DNA of 64,000 bases from Microplitis mediator (taxonomy: Eukaryota > Arthropoda > Insecta > Hymenoptera > Braconidae). The notes beneath the pieces were generated by a model, which saw only the letters and a list, made by a program, of their open reading frames with translations, was not told the origin of the DNA and searched no databases. Location of the stretch: assembly GCF_029852145.1 (NCBI RefSeq), contig NC_079974.1, positions 8,168,348 to 8,232,347 of the forward strand. Reading direction: 5' to 3'. A program made the translations under genes and the position numbers. Positions 23,503 through 35,114 of the stretch are shown here, piece by piece; position 1 is the stretch's first letter, and the number at the start of each line of letters is the position of its first letter.

Positions 23503-23868
23503 CAATGTTATCAGTGTTTTAATCTAATTATTATTTAAGTTTTAATTTTCGTTGTTCGAATATCTTATCCCAAATTAAATAATTAGTTTTTCAATTTTAA
23601 ACTAAACATTTTAGATTAATTTGGTTAAAAAAAATTAAATTTATAGTCTACTGCTTAATTTTGTTCACTGAGCAATAATTTAAAATAGCACCAATTTTTC
23701 ATAGTTATTTTTAACAATAAAATTAAGCTTAAATTCAAACAAATTATTTAAAACCTGCAGTTACCATCAAATTATAAATAAATGATTAATTGCTTTCAGT
23801 GCAATGTTATTAGTATATAAATCCAATAATTTTCAATTTGTAATTATCGATATTTGAATATCGACAAT
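23502..23868. repeat. Imperfect direct repeat of about 65 bp
   Basis: GTGCAATGTTATCAGT... at 23502-23566 and GTGCAATGTTATTAGT... at 23800-23867 share order and most bases. One follows the stop of the plus-strand exon. The other forms the 3' flank of the minus-strand RING exon. Confidence 0.5.
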
Positions 23869-24050
23869 TAAATATCTGCATCAACTGACAAAACATGTTG
23901 CCTGCATAGTTGGCAAATGAATATCTTGCCCTCATTTTTTGCAGTAGCCAGCATCCTGTTGTGGCACTGAAAACAAAAATTTCGATGTTGGCATGGTAAA
24001 TAAGTGACCTCAGGAACCCCATCCATGCATATAATGCACATATCATCCAC
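23868..24050 (-). CDS. RING-finger exon
   Basis: 60 codons encoding a C3HC4 RING: C5, C8, C20, H22, C26, C29, C46 and C49. RING domains bind two zinc ions and usually recruit E2 enzymes as ubiquitin ligases. The exon follows a good acceptor (TTATGTTTCAG) and ends in TAA shortly after the last cysteines, so the RING would sit at the C-terminus of a larger protein. The reading frame needs two leading bases from an upstream exon. The acceptor predicts a start at about 24052, so the ATG at 24050 is probably internal. Whether this is a working host gene or a remnant is open. Confidence 0.7.
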   Translation of the reverse strand: MDDMCIICMDGVPEVTYLPCQHRNFCFQCHNRMLATAKNEGKIFICQLCRQHVLSVDADI

Positions 24051-24143
24051 TGAAACATAACAATAAATGTTTGAAGTTTATACTTGAATATATACTGAAG
24101 AATACTCTCTTCAGTATATATTTAAATGAAACTTACAGACATC

Positions 24144-24226
24144 TTACTGAACATTGGTGTCGTCTACGTTTCCATCCTTCACTTCTGCTCTTTCTTCATC
24201 ATTTAGAAGTTGCTGTAGGTGTAAAT
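24144..24226 (-). CDS. Possible middle exon of the RING gene
   Basis: Acceptor TTTCTAG just before 24226, then 27 codons in the frame that the upstream exon's phase demands. The peptide is Leu/Gln then acidic. It reaches TAA at 24144-24146. A GTAAGA donor-like site overlaps this stop, but joining there to the RING exon puts the RING out of frame. The link is therefore unproven, and decay of the donor is one explanation. Confidence 0.3.
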
Positions 24227-24325
24227 CTAGAAATAATATACAATGTACATAATGTACTTATGTAAGTTATATATAATAATAATAATAACTATTATGATAA
24301 TAATAACAATGTATATAACACTTAC

Positions 24326-24612
24326 GTATACGGTTTTCAACGTTGACTAATTCAACAATTTTGAAGTCCGTTCTTGCCGGTGGATTCATATGTATGATGT
24401 CATTTATGACAGGAGTAACCAGGATGCTACACTTGTCAAAAAATCTTGCGGCTGTTATTGTATTGTCTTCTGAAGCTTGTTTCAGCCTTTCAAATTTTGT
24501 TAAATGAATGAGCTGGCTTGCTGGTAAAGTACAATTGATGGTTCTTGATCTATAACCATTGGAAAGCTTCAGAGAATCTTTGTAGTTGTCACCATTGTTT
24601 TTGTGACGCTGC
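24326..24612 (-). CDS. Upstream exon of the putative RING gene
   Basis: Bounded by an acceptor (TTAATTACAG) and a consensus GTAAGT donor at 24325-24320. Open throughout, about 95 codons, with a mixed globular-looking composition (for example ASEDNTITAARFFDKC). No domain recognised. Donor phase fits the next acceptor at 24226. Earlier exons would lie to the right of 24612; none was identified. Confidence 0.4.
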
Positions 24613-26332
24613 CTGTAATTAAACATCAATTAATTTAATTATGCTAACATGTTTAGAATCGCATTTGTTAATTTTTTAATGTAATGTTTCTGGGGTAAAT
24701 GGATTCCAAAATTTATTTGATAATTACAAGTTAAATTGTTGGCCAAATTTATTTTTAAGAACATGATGCTTAATCTATCTATTATCTTAAGAAATCTACT
24801 ATATCCTTCGTATCGGAACATAGCTACTGTCGGTACTATGAAATGAATTTCGTTTCAAACCGCAACTTATTCACCATTCTACATGTTGCAAGGTAGTTTT
24901 TATTGATAGTAACTATTTCTTCCTGGTTACTTTTCCAATTGTGACGTTGGTATGAACAGTCATTTAGCTAAACAGTCGAATTGACAAATGTTTATTTTAA
25001 TAAACGTCATTTTCTAAACACTGTAAAATATTCAAAGTATGCTTAATACAAAAGGCTACATTTTTAAACGTATTTTTATATTAATGGTGTGATACACACA
25101 TCTCCTTTTTGTTACAGTCATATGTTTTTCAAACTGTCCGTTAGGACTCTCTTATGGCACCTGTAAAATATTAACTTAAAAACTACATTAAATATTTAGT
25201 TTGCTGGATCGGGATGGTGAAAGAAATAAAAATTCACTTATTTGGTGTATTGTCCATATTTAATAAAAATAAATCACAGATAATAGCGTAGAGTACAAGA
25301 GTCGATCACGAGTTCATATTAGAGCACTTATTAAACATAATTCGATTGTAGTTGAATGTAATTGAGTTTTATATAAATTGCATGGCACCGTACACATGAA
25401 CATTATATTATATACATATAGAGCGTAGTTGAAGATCGAGTTTGTTGAGTTTAATGACTACGAGTTTATAAATTTACACGGCACCATACACGTGAATTAA
25501 TTTATACAAAAGAGCGCAATGAAGAGTAAATTATTAACAATTAATGATTTACAAATATCATCAATAGTTCGAGTATACATTTTTGTCACAATTAATTTTG
25601 ATACGCGACATTGAGAACGAGTAAGAGCCGAGTATGAACTTAATAGATGCTTAGCAAGCCGAGTCTGAACGTATAATAATTACTTTGCAGTCACAAATAA
25701 TATTTGATATTGATTTTTGAGATTAAGATTACTGGATGACTGAATGATGACGTCAGTCATACCAGTTGACATCGAGTACGAGTAAATAATTAAGCAATGA
25801 GTAATAAAGTAAATTGCAAATTGCAATAATTATTTGTGGCTGCAAAGTCACGTGATGGCGAGTATGTGAATGAATATAGCCCGCACGTTAGTTTAACACG
25901 CGGTCACCACAGCAATGAGCACAGAGTTTATATATGAAAAACCGGATATAATTGAAGAATATAGATGATAACAAATACATGGTGTATCAGCGAGTTACAA
26001 TTAGAATGATGTACTTGATAGTGTAGAGTAATTAACACGATGTAATTGAATTACAATAAAAACTGGTAGCACGTGGTGTTCTATCACAAGTGTTGTAGAG
26101 TAATGCCAGTTGCCGCGTAGCTGGCTATCGAGTTGAAATTCCGAGTATCAGAGGGCGCGTCGATAGCAGCACCTCTGGTATAGTAGAGCGTAGAGTTGTC
26201 AAGTGTTCTGGCGCGAACATTTGAAATTTACGCAACAGCACCCATTTAACAGATTGCATCAACAGGCGGTAGAAGTTTTTCAAAAATATCGTAATCCTCT
26301 TAAGGGGAAATGCCAACAGATTTAGATACCGC
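24613..26332. other. Non-coding, LTR-like repeats
   Basis: No gene seen. A ~110 bp unit containing GGCACCRTACACRTGAA occurs twice (near 25383 and 25482). Many AGTCGAG/GAGTTCAT motifs and a GC-richer end near 26060-26180 resemble an LTR, but I found no border or primer site. Confidence 0.35.
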
Positions 26333-26685
26333 GGTCGGTAATCAATTTTTCAATACAATTTTTTTAAAGTTGTAATTAATTTTATGCCATAAAACTTTGT
26401 AAGAATGTTCAAAATAAAGTAGAGAAGTGCTAAACAATTCAATTTTGTTAATTTTAACAATAAAATTTACAGTTTCTTATACCGATCGATTGGCGATTTA
26501 CTAATTTGTAGTTATTTAAGCATTTTCCACTTGGAACGTAGAAACAAAATTGTTTAGCCCTTCTAAATAATTTATATTATCAAAATAATGCCTCATTTAC
26601 TAAGTAACTACTTTAAATTTTATAAAAACTTTAGAAAAAAATTATATTATAGTTTTGTTACCAATTAATTGATGAGCATCAATAG
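26333..26685. mobile_element. Small palindromic fold-back
   Basis: Blocks around 26424-26450 (AGTGCTAAACAATTCAATTTTG) and 26550-26568 are reverse complements. The outer ends (GGTAATCAATT and AGTTTTGTTACC) also pair loosely. Centre near 26500. Diverged and non-coding. Confidence 0.5.
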
Positions 26686-26929
26686 TTTCGTTCTGTTATG
26701 ACAGAGAAATGGCTGTAGTAGTAAAAGCCGCTCGTTTAGGCTTGATACTATAGATGGCAGCCACAATGTCATATAGAGAGAAATATAAGTTTTACTGATT
26801 TAGACTCAAAACAAGCACGCAGGATGAAGTACGCCCCCCCCCGTCATCTACACATACCACATTGGCTGTGTAAATTATTTATTTTCAAATTAAGAAATTA
26901 TTTACAACTTTACGTTGCGTCAAAAAATT

Positions 26930-27290
26930 AAAAAAATGTGAAAATTTCTCGTCAATCTAACTTTAGCTTCGAATTACTTTTAAAGTAATAAAAATATCGA
27001 AAAATTATAAGAGACCTTTTTTGTAGAGCGTCAAATTTCCCATAATAATATGTCTTGAACATTCAGAAGTATTGGTCCCACCGTGAGTTACAAAATTCCA
27101 AAGCTTAAAAAATAAATTTTCTCATGTTATTTAAACGGGAAATAGAAAATTGCAATGCGGCAGTTGTTAATATTAATGTTAAGAGCTCAAACATTCACAG
27201 TATTTTTTTCTCGTCATTACCAACAATGTTTTCGATATAATGAAGAAAAAAAAATTAGTCGATTTTTTTGAATCATTCTAATATATATAT
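26930..27290. mobile_element. Half of a decayed fold-back related to 15114-16111
   Basis: Carries the core AAGAGACCTTTTTTGTAGAG and the same following order (a poly-A/T block, then a CATGTTATTTAAACGGGAAAT-type stretch) as the arm of the 1 kb palindrome. The opposite arm is missing. Confidence 0.5.
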
Positions 27291-27489
27291 GTACAAGATA
27301 CACGTCTGTTTAAGATGGTGTACTGGTAGGAACTAACTACTATAGCTAAATGGACAAAGGCCATTAGTATATGCTAATACATTTGGGAACATTCGGGAAT
27401 ATACAAGCGCTATGAACCTTGCTCCTCAATACTTTCTCTCAAGGTACGTAGTGCGTGCACACTAATCCAAGCTCTCACACACACTATTT

Positions 27490-27900
27490 ACAATGCCTAT
27501 GTTACTCACACATTTTTTGTGTTTACTATTGCTCAGACCTTTCGTAATCATATCCGCTGGCATTCTTTCTGTACACAGATATTTTACATCTATCACTCCA
27601 CACGTATACTCATTCCTTAGAAAGTTATGTCTACATCTATATGCTCAGTACACTGGTGATACATATCGTTCTTGACCATACTGATCGCACTCTGGTTTTC
27701 ATTTGGTATCGTGACAGTTTCTGGGTCTTCCTGTATACCTCTTTAGTAGCCTCTGCTACTGCCATATACTCTGCCTCTGTACTTGAGAGCGCCACTTTTT
27801 TCTGTTTTCGCGCCTCTCAACTAATCACAAATCTCGCCAGAATAAATCCATACCCCGTATACGATTTACGATCCGTTGAGTCCCCTCCCTAGTTAGCCTC
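27490..27900 (-). pseudogene. pol: Copia RNase H remnant
   Basis: The minus-strand translation, in more than one frame, shows the Copia RNase H pattern: a VALSSTEAEYMAVAEATKE block near 27790, then motifs of the ENQSAI type, HIDV near 27630, and PADMITKGL near 27540. Frameshifts break it. This is the C-terminal end of a Copia polyprotein running right to left. Confidence 0.72.
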
Positions 27901-28050
27901 TACAACAGCGAATAGAGCTAGTCTGGTCTGCTCAAATCTCAACCCGTAGTTGACTTAAATTTCAACCCGTAACTGACTTAAATAATTAACCGCGTAAATT
28001 CTATCTGGCATAGTAGTTATCGCAAGATACAATAACGTTCCGAGCAAACT

Positions 28051-28413
28051 CTAGTACAGATATTTATTCATTTCTGACTCACTCGCACATTCTGGTTTCA
28101 CTAAATTTCGTTTAGACTCAATTGGTGTATCTATCGGTTTACACTCTTCCATCCCAAAACGTTTAAGTACGGCTCTAGTATACTGTCTCTGTCTGAAGAA
28201 CACACGTGACTTTTCGTCCCACTTAAACTCGATACCTATACAACTTTTAGCTAATCCGAGATCTTTAGTCTCAATTGACCTTGACAACGCTTTTTTCATT
28301 TTACCCATCCAGGCCTCGCCGTCATTAGCTAATAATATATCATCTACGTATATTGCTATAAGCATCATTCTGCCACCTTTCCGGTTAACAAACAGACATT
28401 TGTCCTGTGGCAC
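28051..28413 (-). pseudogene. pol: Copia reverse transcriptase, catalytic part
   Basis: 120 codons with YVDDILLA, the catalytic Copia-type RT motif, then KDLGLAKSCIGIEF (usually DLGxxxxxLGIEI) and FFRQRQYTRAVLKRFGM. Aspartates are intact here, but the frame is isolated from the upstream RT piece. Confidence 0.85.
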
Positions 28414-28446
28414 TACATTAAATCCTAATACATTTAGTCTATCTTC

Positions 28447-28776
28447 TCATTTTCTATGCCAGTCAGCCCTGGCTTGACGCAACCCATACAACGACTTTTT
28501 CAGAGCACACACACTGTCACTCCTCGCTTTCAAGCCCTCTCTCCAGCGCTTCGCGGTTTCTATTATTTTTTTGTGGCGTATTACCTTCTCGCCTAAACCG
28601 ATGGGCTCACCCATAATTATCTTTTCAATAATTTCATGCATACACTCGGGCAATTCCATGTATACGCTTTCCCGCAATTCACCATTTAAATACGCGGTCA
28701 CTATGTCCATCTGGTAAATTTTCAGATCGTATTTCACTGCTGTCGCAGCCATGATCCTCACAGACGTTGACCTCAC
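28447..28776 (-). pseudogene. pol: Copia reverse transcriptase, N-terminal part
   Basis: 109 codons with YQMDIVTAYLNGEL (first RT aspartate) and LKKSLYGLRQARADWHRK. Between them lies an insertion of about 35 residues relative to the usual Copia spacing, suggesting a small insertion or decay. A frame break separates it from 28413. Confidence 0.82.
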
Positions 28777-28878
28777 TACTGGTGAAAATGTCTCTGTGAA
28801 ATCTTCTTTTGGTCTCTGAGAACATCCTTTTGCTACTAATCTGACTTTTCTTTTGCCATCAGATTTAGTGCAAAATAC

Positions 28879-29067
28879 CTAGCGACTTCCGATTACTTTT
28901 CTATTCCTGGGTCTCTTTTCGATTTCCCATGTCTTGTTCTTTATCTGGGCTAGCATTTCTTCTTCTTTTGCTATCTTCCACGAGTCAGCATTTTCTGTCT
29001 TGCTCGCCTGTTTCCACGTCGTCGGATTTTCTGTCACTGTCAGATATGCAAGTACATCTTCGTCCAT
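28879..29067 (-). pseudogene. pol: Copia RT entry region
   Basis: 62 codons with the pattern EEMLAQIKNKTWEI, matching the start of Copia RT domains (usually an EEMxSLxxNxTWxLV pattern). A stop at the GSR end precedes the degenerate GWVFxxK region. Confidence 0.65.
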
Positions 29068-29586
29068 TGCATCATTTTCTGTTCTTACATTCTCTTCTTC
29101 GCTACCAGCTCCGTGGTTTTCCCAACTCTGTTCGTCTGGTACTGTGACATACTTTCCTCGGTCTTCCTACCGATCCTGTCTGAATATAGATCGGACGTTC
29201 CCGGCCTCTTTTGCTGGGTAAATTTACGCCTTCCCAAGATTTTGTTGCCCCTCTCTCTCTCTCTGGGGTCTCTCTGGTTCTCTTGCTGGTTCGGGCTTCT
29301 CCAGCTCTTCGCTCGGCATCTCGAGTTCTTCGCGCCGCTCCTCAATTACCTCAGTGTTTCTCTCGGTCTCAAATATTTCCTTATGTTCACCCTTAAAACC
29401 AATCTGGTCGACAAACTTCACATCCCGTGTAGTTTTAACAAATTCATCTCACGGAAAGTAGATACGGTATGCCTTCAAAGTAAGTGCATATTCTACGAAC
29501 GCCCCTGGTACTGATCTGGAATCTAGTTTCCCACGCTGTTGCGTCTTATCCAAGACGAAAGCCTTTGTCCCAAAGACTTGCATGTG
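29068..29586 (-). pseudogene. pol: Copia integrase-RT linker, degraded
   Basis: The minus strand has overlapping short frames rich in E, R and P (for example 29224-29421). They fit the low-complexity tether between Copia integrase and RT. No frame is long enough to be functional. Confidence 0.4.
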
Positions 29587-29919
29587 TTAAACCGTGAGAG
29601 GTTTTCTTTTCCACACACAATAAGGTATTTCTACGTTTAACGCACTGGTCGGATATCTATTCTTCGTATAATTCGCGTTTTTTAACGCCTTGACCCACAG
29701 GTAGTGGGGTGCCCCTGCCTGCCGCATCATACATCGTACAATCTCTATCAGTGTCCGGTTTTTTCTCTCTGCTATGCCGTTCTGTTCGGGGGTATGAGGT
29801 GCTGTCAATCTTTTCCGAATTCCATTTTTCCGTAGATATTCGTTGAATTGCCCGTTAAAATTCTCCTTTTCGTCGTCCGATTTTAACGCCTTTATCCTTT
29901 CTCCAGTCTGGTTTTCCAC
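29587..29919 (-). pseudogene. pol: Copia integrase, C-terminal half
   Basis: 110 codons with SDDEKENFNGQFNEYL (usually SDNGGEF...) and PHTPEQNGIAERKNRT, whose E is the last DDE residue. The upstream half of the same integrase is at 34266-34590, and the codons meet on either side of the 4.3 kb insertion. Confidence 0.85.
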
Positions 29920-30251
29920 CTCCCCAAGTAAAAACGCAAAATAGCCGCATCACCACTGCAACAGCACTGCACGGACTCTTTATGCCCGCAACACCACATC
30001 AACACGTCTGTGATGATTGTAAAAAATTTATAATCGCCGCAGCACCGCTGCAACACTATCACGCCACAGCAATAATATTTAAAAAATATTCTTGTCGCTG
30101 CAACACCACCGCACCATAGCTGTGACACCCAAAAAAATAATCTTTGATTTTAGATATTACATAAAATAATACTTCAAATTATATAAAAAAAATTAATACC
30201 ACTGCACTGTAACCACACCATAGCCGCACGCACAAATCACGACATATATAT

Positions 30252-32334
30252 TGTGACATTTGAAATTTCACTTTATAATTCGACGCCGACACGTGGTCAC
30301 TTTATTTATCTAATCCTTACATTATTATTAAATAATGTAATGTTGTGGTTGTTTTGACAGCTACCGTATTTTGACTTGACCGATCACGACTGTTGAAACA
30401 ATTTTCACGCGTATATTATTAATTTCATCGTCCAGTTGGCAGCTTGGTACGAGAAAGATCCGATATTCAAAATACTGATAATAATAGCAATAGTAATAAG
30501 TTAGTTAGTAACTAAGTTAGTTCAAGTTGGTATTCACGTAGTTTTAGAGATTTAGGTACTCGTTTGCTGGCCACCAGAGCCCAAGAGGACATGACCGATC
30601 CGACGACAATATTCCCAACGCTCAACCCGATGACAACAGCCGACAATGGCCGAGAGACGACTTCCTGTATTATTACCACCAGCGAAAATTTCTGAAGTTG
30701 ACATCGTCCAGCAAGTTAGCCGGCAGGACGACCAAACATCCGAACAAATTGGCCAATGTCCACAAACAGTCGTAGCAAAGGTTTATACATCATATAGGAC
30801 ACTTGCACGACTTATTTACGGTTAAAACCAGACTGACATCGAGCAGCTCAATTAGTATGGGGCATCGTGAATTCCCAATGGACTCGAGACGCTATCGAGG
30901 CGCCATCGAGTGTAGGATCCTGGAACTGAGAGCTAGATTAAGCAAAAAGAAACCTACGACGCCATTCTGAATCGTACCTCGTTGTGACTGTTTTTTTTTA
31001 TATAATCAATTATCCAAATTAATTACTTCGTAATACGTTTCGAAATTTAAAAAGTCAGCAATTAAGTATTCAAATTTTCTGAGACTTAATTTAACGTTCT
31101 CCGACTCAAAATTAATTATTTATTGGGTTAAATAAATTTACAAATCGACGTGAGAAATCCGTGCAGAAGATTTCTCGTACGACACCGATACCGGTGATAA
31201 AACTTTCCGCGTGCGGATATACATTTTGGATTGATACTTGGTCAATTACTTGATCATCACCGACGCAGTCTAGTGATCGATCAAGCTTAATACGTCGATC
31301 AAGGAGTTGTTGGGGGTTATCCATTACCTCTTGGACATTGCGACGCCGATCCCGGTCCGCTATATTCTAAATCACTGACCGGGTGGAGACTCAACAATTG
31401 GACTTTGAGAACTTCGACCGGTGAGCAAGTCTAATTGATTTATTTCGAGGAATAACTCGAGGTGACGCCTGATTTCTTATTGTCGTGTATTAACTAATTA
31501 AAGTTAGACTTGTTAAATGGGAATTGTTGCGAATTTACAACTCGAGTAATTCTACTGGTACGACGTTTGAGTATGAGTAAGAACTGAAACTTTACATTGA
31601 TTTGATACAGTGATTGTATGTAATTGACAACGTTAGTACTTTACGTTGTGATTTTGATATTGATTTGTTATTTTTTTTTGTTATTATTGGTTACTGCGTA
31701 TTTCTAGTCTCGTTATTCGTGATATTCTGGTAATGACCGAAGCCGGATTAGATAGTATTACTATTTTAGTTTTTAAGGATAAATATTTTGGCGTTAATTT
31801 GTTTTGCGAACGCCGAGTTACCGACGGTTGCGGATGGCAAGTGAATTGACATCACTTTGCCGTCAAGTTGCGATACAGGGTAATACCCTGGGTTTTTTTT
31901 TTCGTTTACATTATTTAACTCGAGTCATAATTATTATCGATATTTTTATTTTGTTATTGTTTAAATTATACCGATGCAATAAAATTCTTTTTTTGGTTTT
32001 TCCATTTGTAATCGAGTCCAGTGCCGAAGCCGGTGTGTAGTTATTTGTAGCGGGTTGTATCGTTATTCCGTGCAACTACGACATATTACTTTGTTTTCTT
32101 TGAATAATTCGATTTATATTATCTCGAAGATACCAACAATTTACTAAACGTAGTTTATGTTCCTATCTTACTTCCGATCCGCCACCCTGAGCCGAAGACA
32201 ACGACGAGCGAAAACTTCGATGAATAAAACTCACCTAGCGCCCAACCACCGCAGAATCCGATTAGGTAAGCCAATTTTTTGTAAGGGGAATAGTTCACCT
32301 GACGGTTACCGGGCGAATTAAATAACCGGTCACA
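30252..32334. repeat. Solo LTR of about 2.1 kb with ATAT duplication
   Basis: Starts TGTGACATTTG and ends CCGGTCACA, giving TGTGAC/GTCACA inverted ends. ATAT flanks both sides (30248-30251 and 32335-32338). No coding frame or internal region, hence solo. The AT context makes the 4-bp duplication weak evidence on its own; the matched TG...CA ends carry the call. Confidence 0.6.
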
Positions 32335-32340
32335 ATATAT

Positions 32341-32960
32341 GGGGCATTCCACGCCGAATCAACCACTTCTGAACCCGACCCCTTTAGATTTGACTGAAAA
32401 TTTTTTCTCTTTTTCTATCCCATCAAAAACGTTTCTCATAATTTTTTCAAATTTTTTCACCCAACCGCAAAAAAGTTGTAAATTTTTGAAAAAAATGGCT
32501 TTATTTATTTTAAATAGCTATAACTTTTTCCAAATTCGACTGATTGAGACGTTTTTTTTTTCAAAATTTTTGTTTTTAAATGTGTTTTTTGAAAAAAAAC
32601 ACAAAAAAATTATTGCAACTTATCTTCATTGTTTTTTTGTAGATTTTTAGGAAAAATCAAAAATTGTTCGATGTTTGCCGATTTTGATTTTTGATTTTAT
32701 TTTTTTATATAAAACTTTAACATTTTTGCAGATCCTCAATTTGAAAAAAAACGTCCCAATCAGTCGAATTTTGAAAAAGTTATAGCTATTTAAAGTAAAA
32801 AAAGCCATTTTTTTCAAAAATTTATAACTTTTTTTCGGTTGGGTGAAAAAATTTGAAAAAATTATAAGAAAAGTTTTGATGGGGTAGAAAAAGTGAAAAA
32901 ATTTTCAGCCAAATCTAAAGGGGTCGGGTTCAAATTGGTCGATTTGGCGTGGAATGCCCC
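32341..32960. mobile_element. Fold-back element, 620 bp
   Basis: Perfect outer inverted repeats GGGGCATTCCACGCC / GGCGTGGAATGCCCC, with both halves complementary for about 280 bases. ATATAT lies on both sides, directly next to the solo LTR end. Non-coding. Confidence 0.88.
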
Positions 32961-33031
32961 ATATATATTATAGTATTTCAACTTATAAATCAATATCACT
33001 TATACACTACGATAATAACACACTTAAAATA

Positions 33032-33936
33032 GAAATAACGGTAATGGTCTATAATCGGGGCTCCACCTGTTTATATCAAGCAAAAATCCAAATATAGACA
33101 AATCGCTTTGAAACCAATTTCATTCTCAAGCATTTGTCGGCGGATTGAAGATATAATTGCATCTTTAGGTGTTATTTGAGCCTTAATAAGTTATAAGTGT
33201 ATACCAAAGGTATAAATTATGCTTGATTTAGATGTTAGATCATGAATTTTCAGTTCCGTGCAACACTGCATTATTTGACATATTTTTCATTTCATTCTGT
33301 GTATTGACTCTTAAGTCAAACACTAAAATTTAAGGCATATGCCTAATTGCCATAATTTCTGTAGTTTCGTCCTAAGTACGTTAACGGACTCGTCAGTAAG
33401 GCTATGTTAACGCACTCTTGCCTTAGACTACATCTCTTACCAGTACGAGCCGGCGTAAAATTGTGTTGTGGGTTTCAGCCAGACACTATACTAGCAAAGG
33501 AAGGCGGATACCGTCCAAACTACTTGCAACTAAATGTTAGGTGAGCTGTTGTACACCGTTTAAGTATTGAAATAACAGAAATATGCCAATTTTCACTGTA
33601 CAAGAGTTCAAAAAATCTTTGTAGCTCTTAGTTAGACCTTTCTATCACCACCGTCCATCTTACGGTATTAATAAAATTAATTATTTATATTTATTAGAAA
33701 ATTTATTAAAATTTATTTTGGAAAATTTGCATGATTTTATGTTATCAATTTTGTACACTCTGATTGCAAGGTTCAGATAGATATCCAGTGTTGGAGACAA
33801 AAACACATACAGAAAATTTAATCCGCCGTGTAGCTGAACACGTGGAAAAAGTTTAATTATAGATATTTAAGGTGTAAGCACTTGGAACTTTGAAAAATAG
33901 CTGGAGCCCCACTTCTAGACCATTACCTTTAATTCC
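33032..33936. mobile_element. TA-flanked MITE of about 0.9 kb
   Basis: Inverted ends share GGTAATGGTCTA and GGGGCTCCA (33040-33065 and 33901-33928). TA dinucleotides flank both borders, as for Tc1/mariner-type or similar elements. The interior is non-coding and not palindromic. Confidence 0.65.
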
Positions 33937-34265
33937 TATAATTAATAATTATTTAATTAATTAGTTATTTTAATAAAGTGTGCAGCTATGTTGCGGCGGT
34001 GGTGCAGCTGTAAAAAAAAAAAAGTGTGCAGCTGTGCTGCGGTCGTGGTGCAGCCATGCTAAAATTAAAATAAATATCGTGCAGCTGTGTTGCGGCGGTG
34101 GTGCAGCTATACTAAACACTAATAAAAATTTTGCGTGCAGCGGTCTTGTCCTCCAAACGGCTGTGGTGTAGTGGAGTTGCGGGAAAAAAGTGTGGGCGCC
34201 GTGCAGCTATGCTGCAGTGATAAATAAAAATTTATTTTTTTTAAGATGAAATTTTTATTTTTACT

Positions 34266-34590
34266 CGGGTCGTTTTATAATCTTTGAACTTCTCCAGGAC
34301 TTCAGATTTATTTTTCATAAAGTATATTTGACACCATCTTGACTTATCATCAATGAAAGTGACGAAATATCTCTTCCCTGAACCAGGTGCATGTCACATT
34401 GGTTCACATACATCTGAATGAACTATTTCTAATAATTTCTGAGTTCTCTATTCACTGGTCTTAGGAAAAGGTAATGTGGTCTAATTCTCTTGGATGCACA
34501 CCTCACACTCTGATAACTTTTCACTGTCGCTTATTTCCAAGCCATACACCAATATATTTTTGGCATGTGACAGAGACTTTGTGACTGATT
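34266..34590 (-). pseudogene. pol: Copia integrase, N-terminal half
   Basis: Minus-strand translation gives CEVCIQ (zinc-binding cysteines), LLEIVHSDVC (first catalytic D), RYFVTFIDDKSRW and FMKNKSEVLEKFKDYK. All are canonical for Copia gag-pre-integrase/integrase. Several stop codons interrupt it. It is the upstream part of the fragment ending at 29919. Confidence 0.82.
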
Positions 34591-34599
34591 TACCGATCC

Positions 34600-35085
34600 A
34601 TCATACAAAGAGAGTAAACTGCAACTTTAATTGGTCTAAAATTGACATCGTCGATGTAACTAAGAGCCTCCACCTAACTTTGTCAAAATCTAAGGGGAAA
34701 AGCCTGGATGAATTAGATCTAAAGTGGCTGAAGGACCATTTTCCGCAAATCTCTCTTTATCTACCTGCTGTCTTCAATCGTTCATTGGATTCTGGTATTT
34801 TTCCTGAGGCTTGGAAGTCTGTTTTCATTATTCCATTAAATAAAGTCACTCCACCTAAATCTATGTCGGACACTCGACCCATAGCTAATCTGTTGCATGT
34901 TGCCAAAGTTTTTAAACGCTGTGTTGCTAATCAAGTGGTAGACTATCTTGAAATAAATAACTTGTTGTATGAATACCAGTCTGGATTTCGGAAACATCAT
35001 AGCACTCAGGCCGCACTTCTTAGATTGACTGATGAGATTCGTAGAGCTATCGACAATGATGATCTTACGTTTCTAATATTATTGC
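34600..35085 (+). pseudogene. LINE reverse transcriptase fragment
   Basis: About 160 codons, open on the plus strand. They show the non-LTR RT entry region (WKSVFIIPLNK, then TRPIANL) and YQSGFRKHHSTQAALL, typical of CR1/Jockey/R1-like LINEs. It stops just before the expected DFSKAFD catalytic motif, where another repeat begins. Both ends are truncated and lie directly against other elements. Confidence 0.75.
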
Positions 35086-35114
35086 ACACCTCAAGCGCAA
35101 AAGCGCAGGTGTGC
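35084..35114. repeat. Hairpin at the LINE junction
   Basis: GCACACCT and AGGTGTGC enclose GCGC-AAAA-GCGC. The result is a short GC-rich stem-loop in AT-rich DNA, placed exactly where the LINE homology ends. It could be the border of another mobile element. Confidence 0.5.

Larger units (their letters stand above)
29926..34265. mobile_element. MITE with subterminal repeats, itself invaded three times
   Basis: Interrupts the Copia integrase. The ends are CCCAAGTAAAAA and TTTTTACTCGGG, a 12-bp imperfect inverted repeat. Just inside each end lie about five inverted copies of a GTGCAGCTGTGTTGCGGCGG-like unit (29936-30230 and 33981-34215). Such subterminal repeats usually bind a transposase. Subtracting the solo LTR, fold-back and TA-MITE it contains leaves about 700 bp of original element. 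I saw no clear target duplication. Confidence 0.65.

Noticed and set aside
31804..32352. ORFs of 78 and 65 codons on opposite strands
   Set aside because: Inside a solo LTR with no known domain. Chance frames.
32341..32960. microRNA precursor
   Set aside because: The hairpin is 620 bp and near-perfect, far longer than a miRNA precursor. It is better explained as a fold-back transposon.
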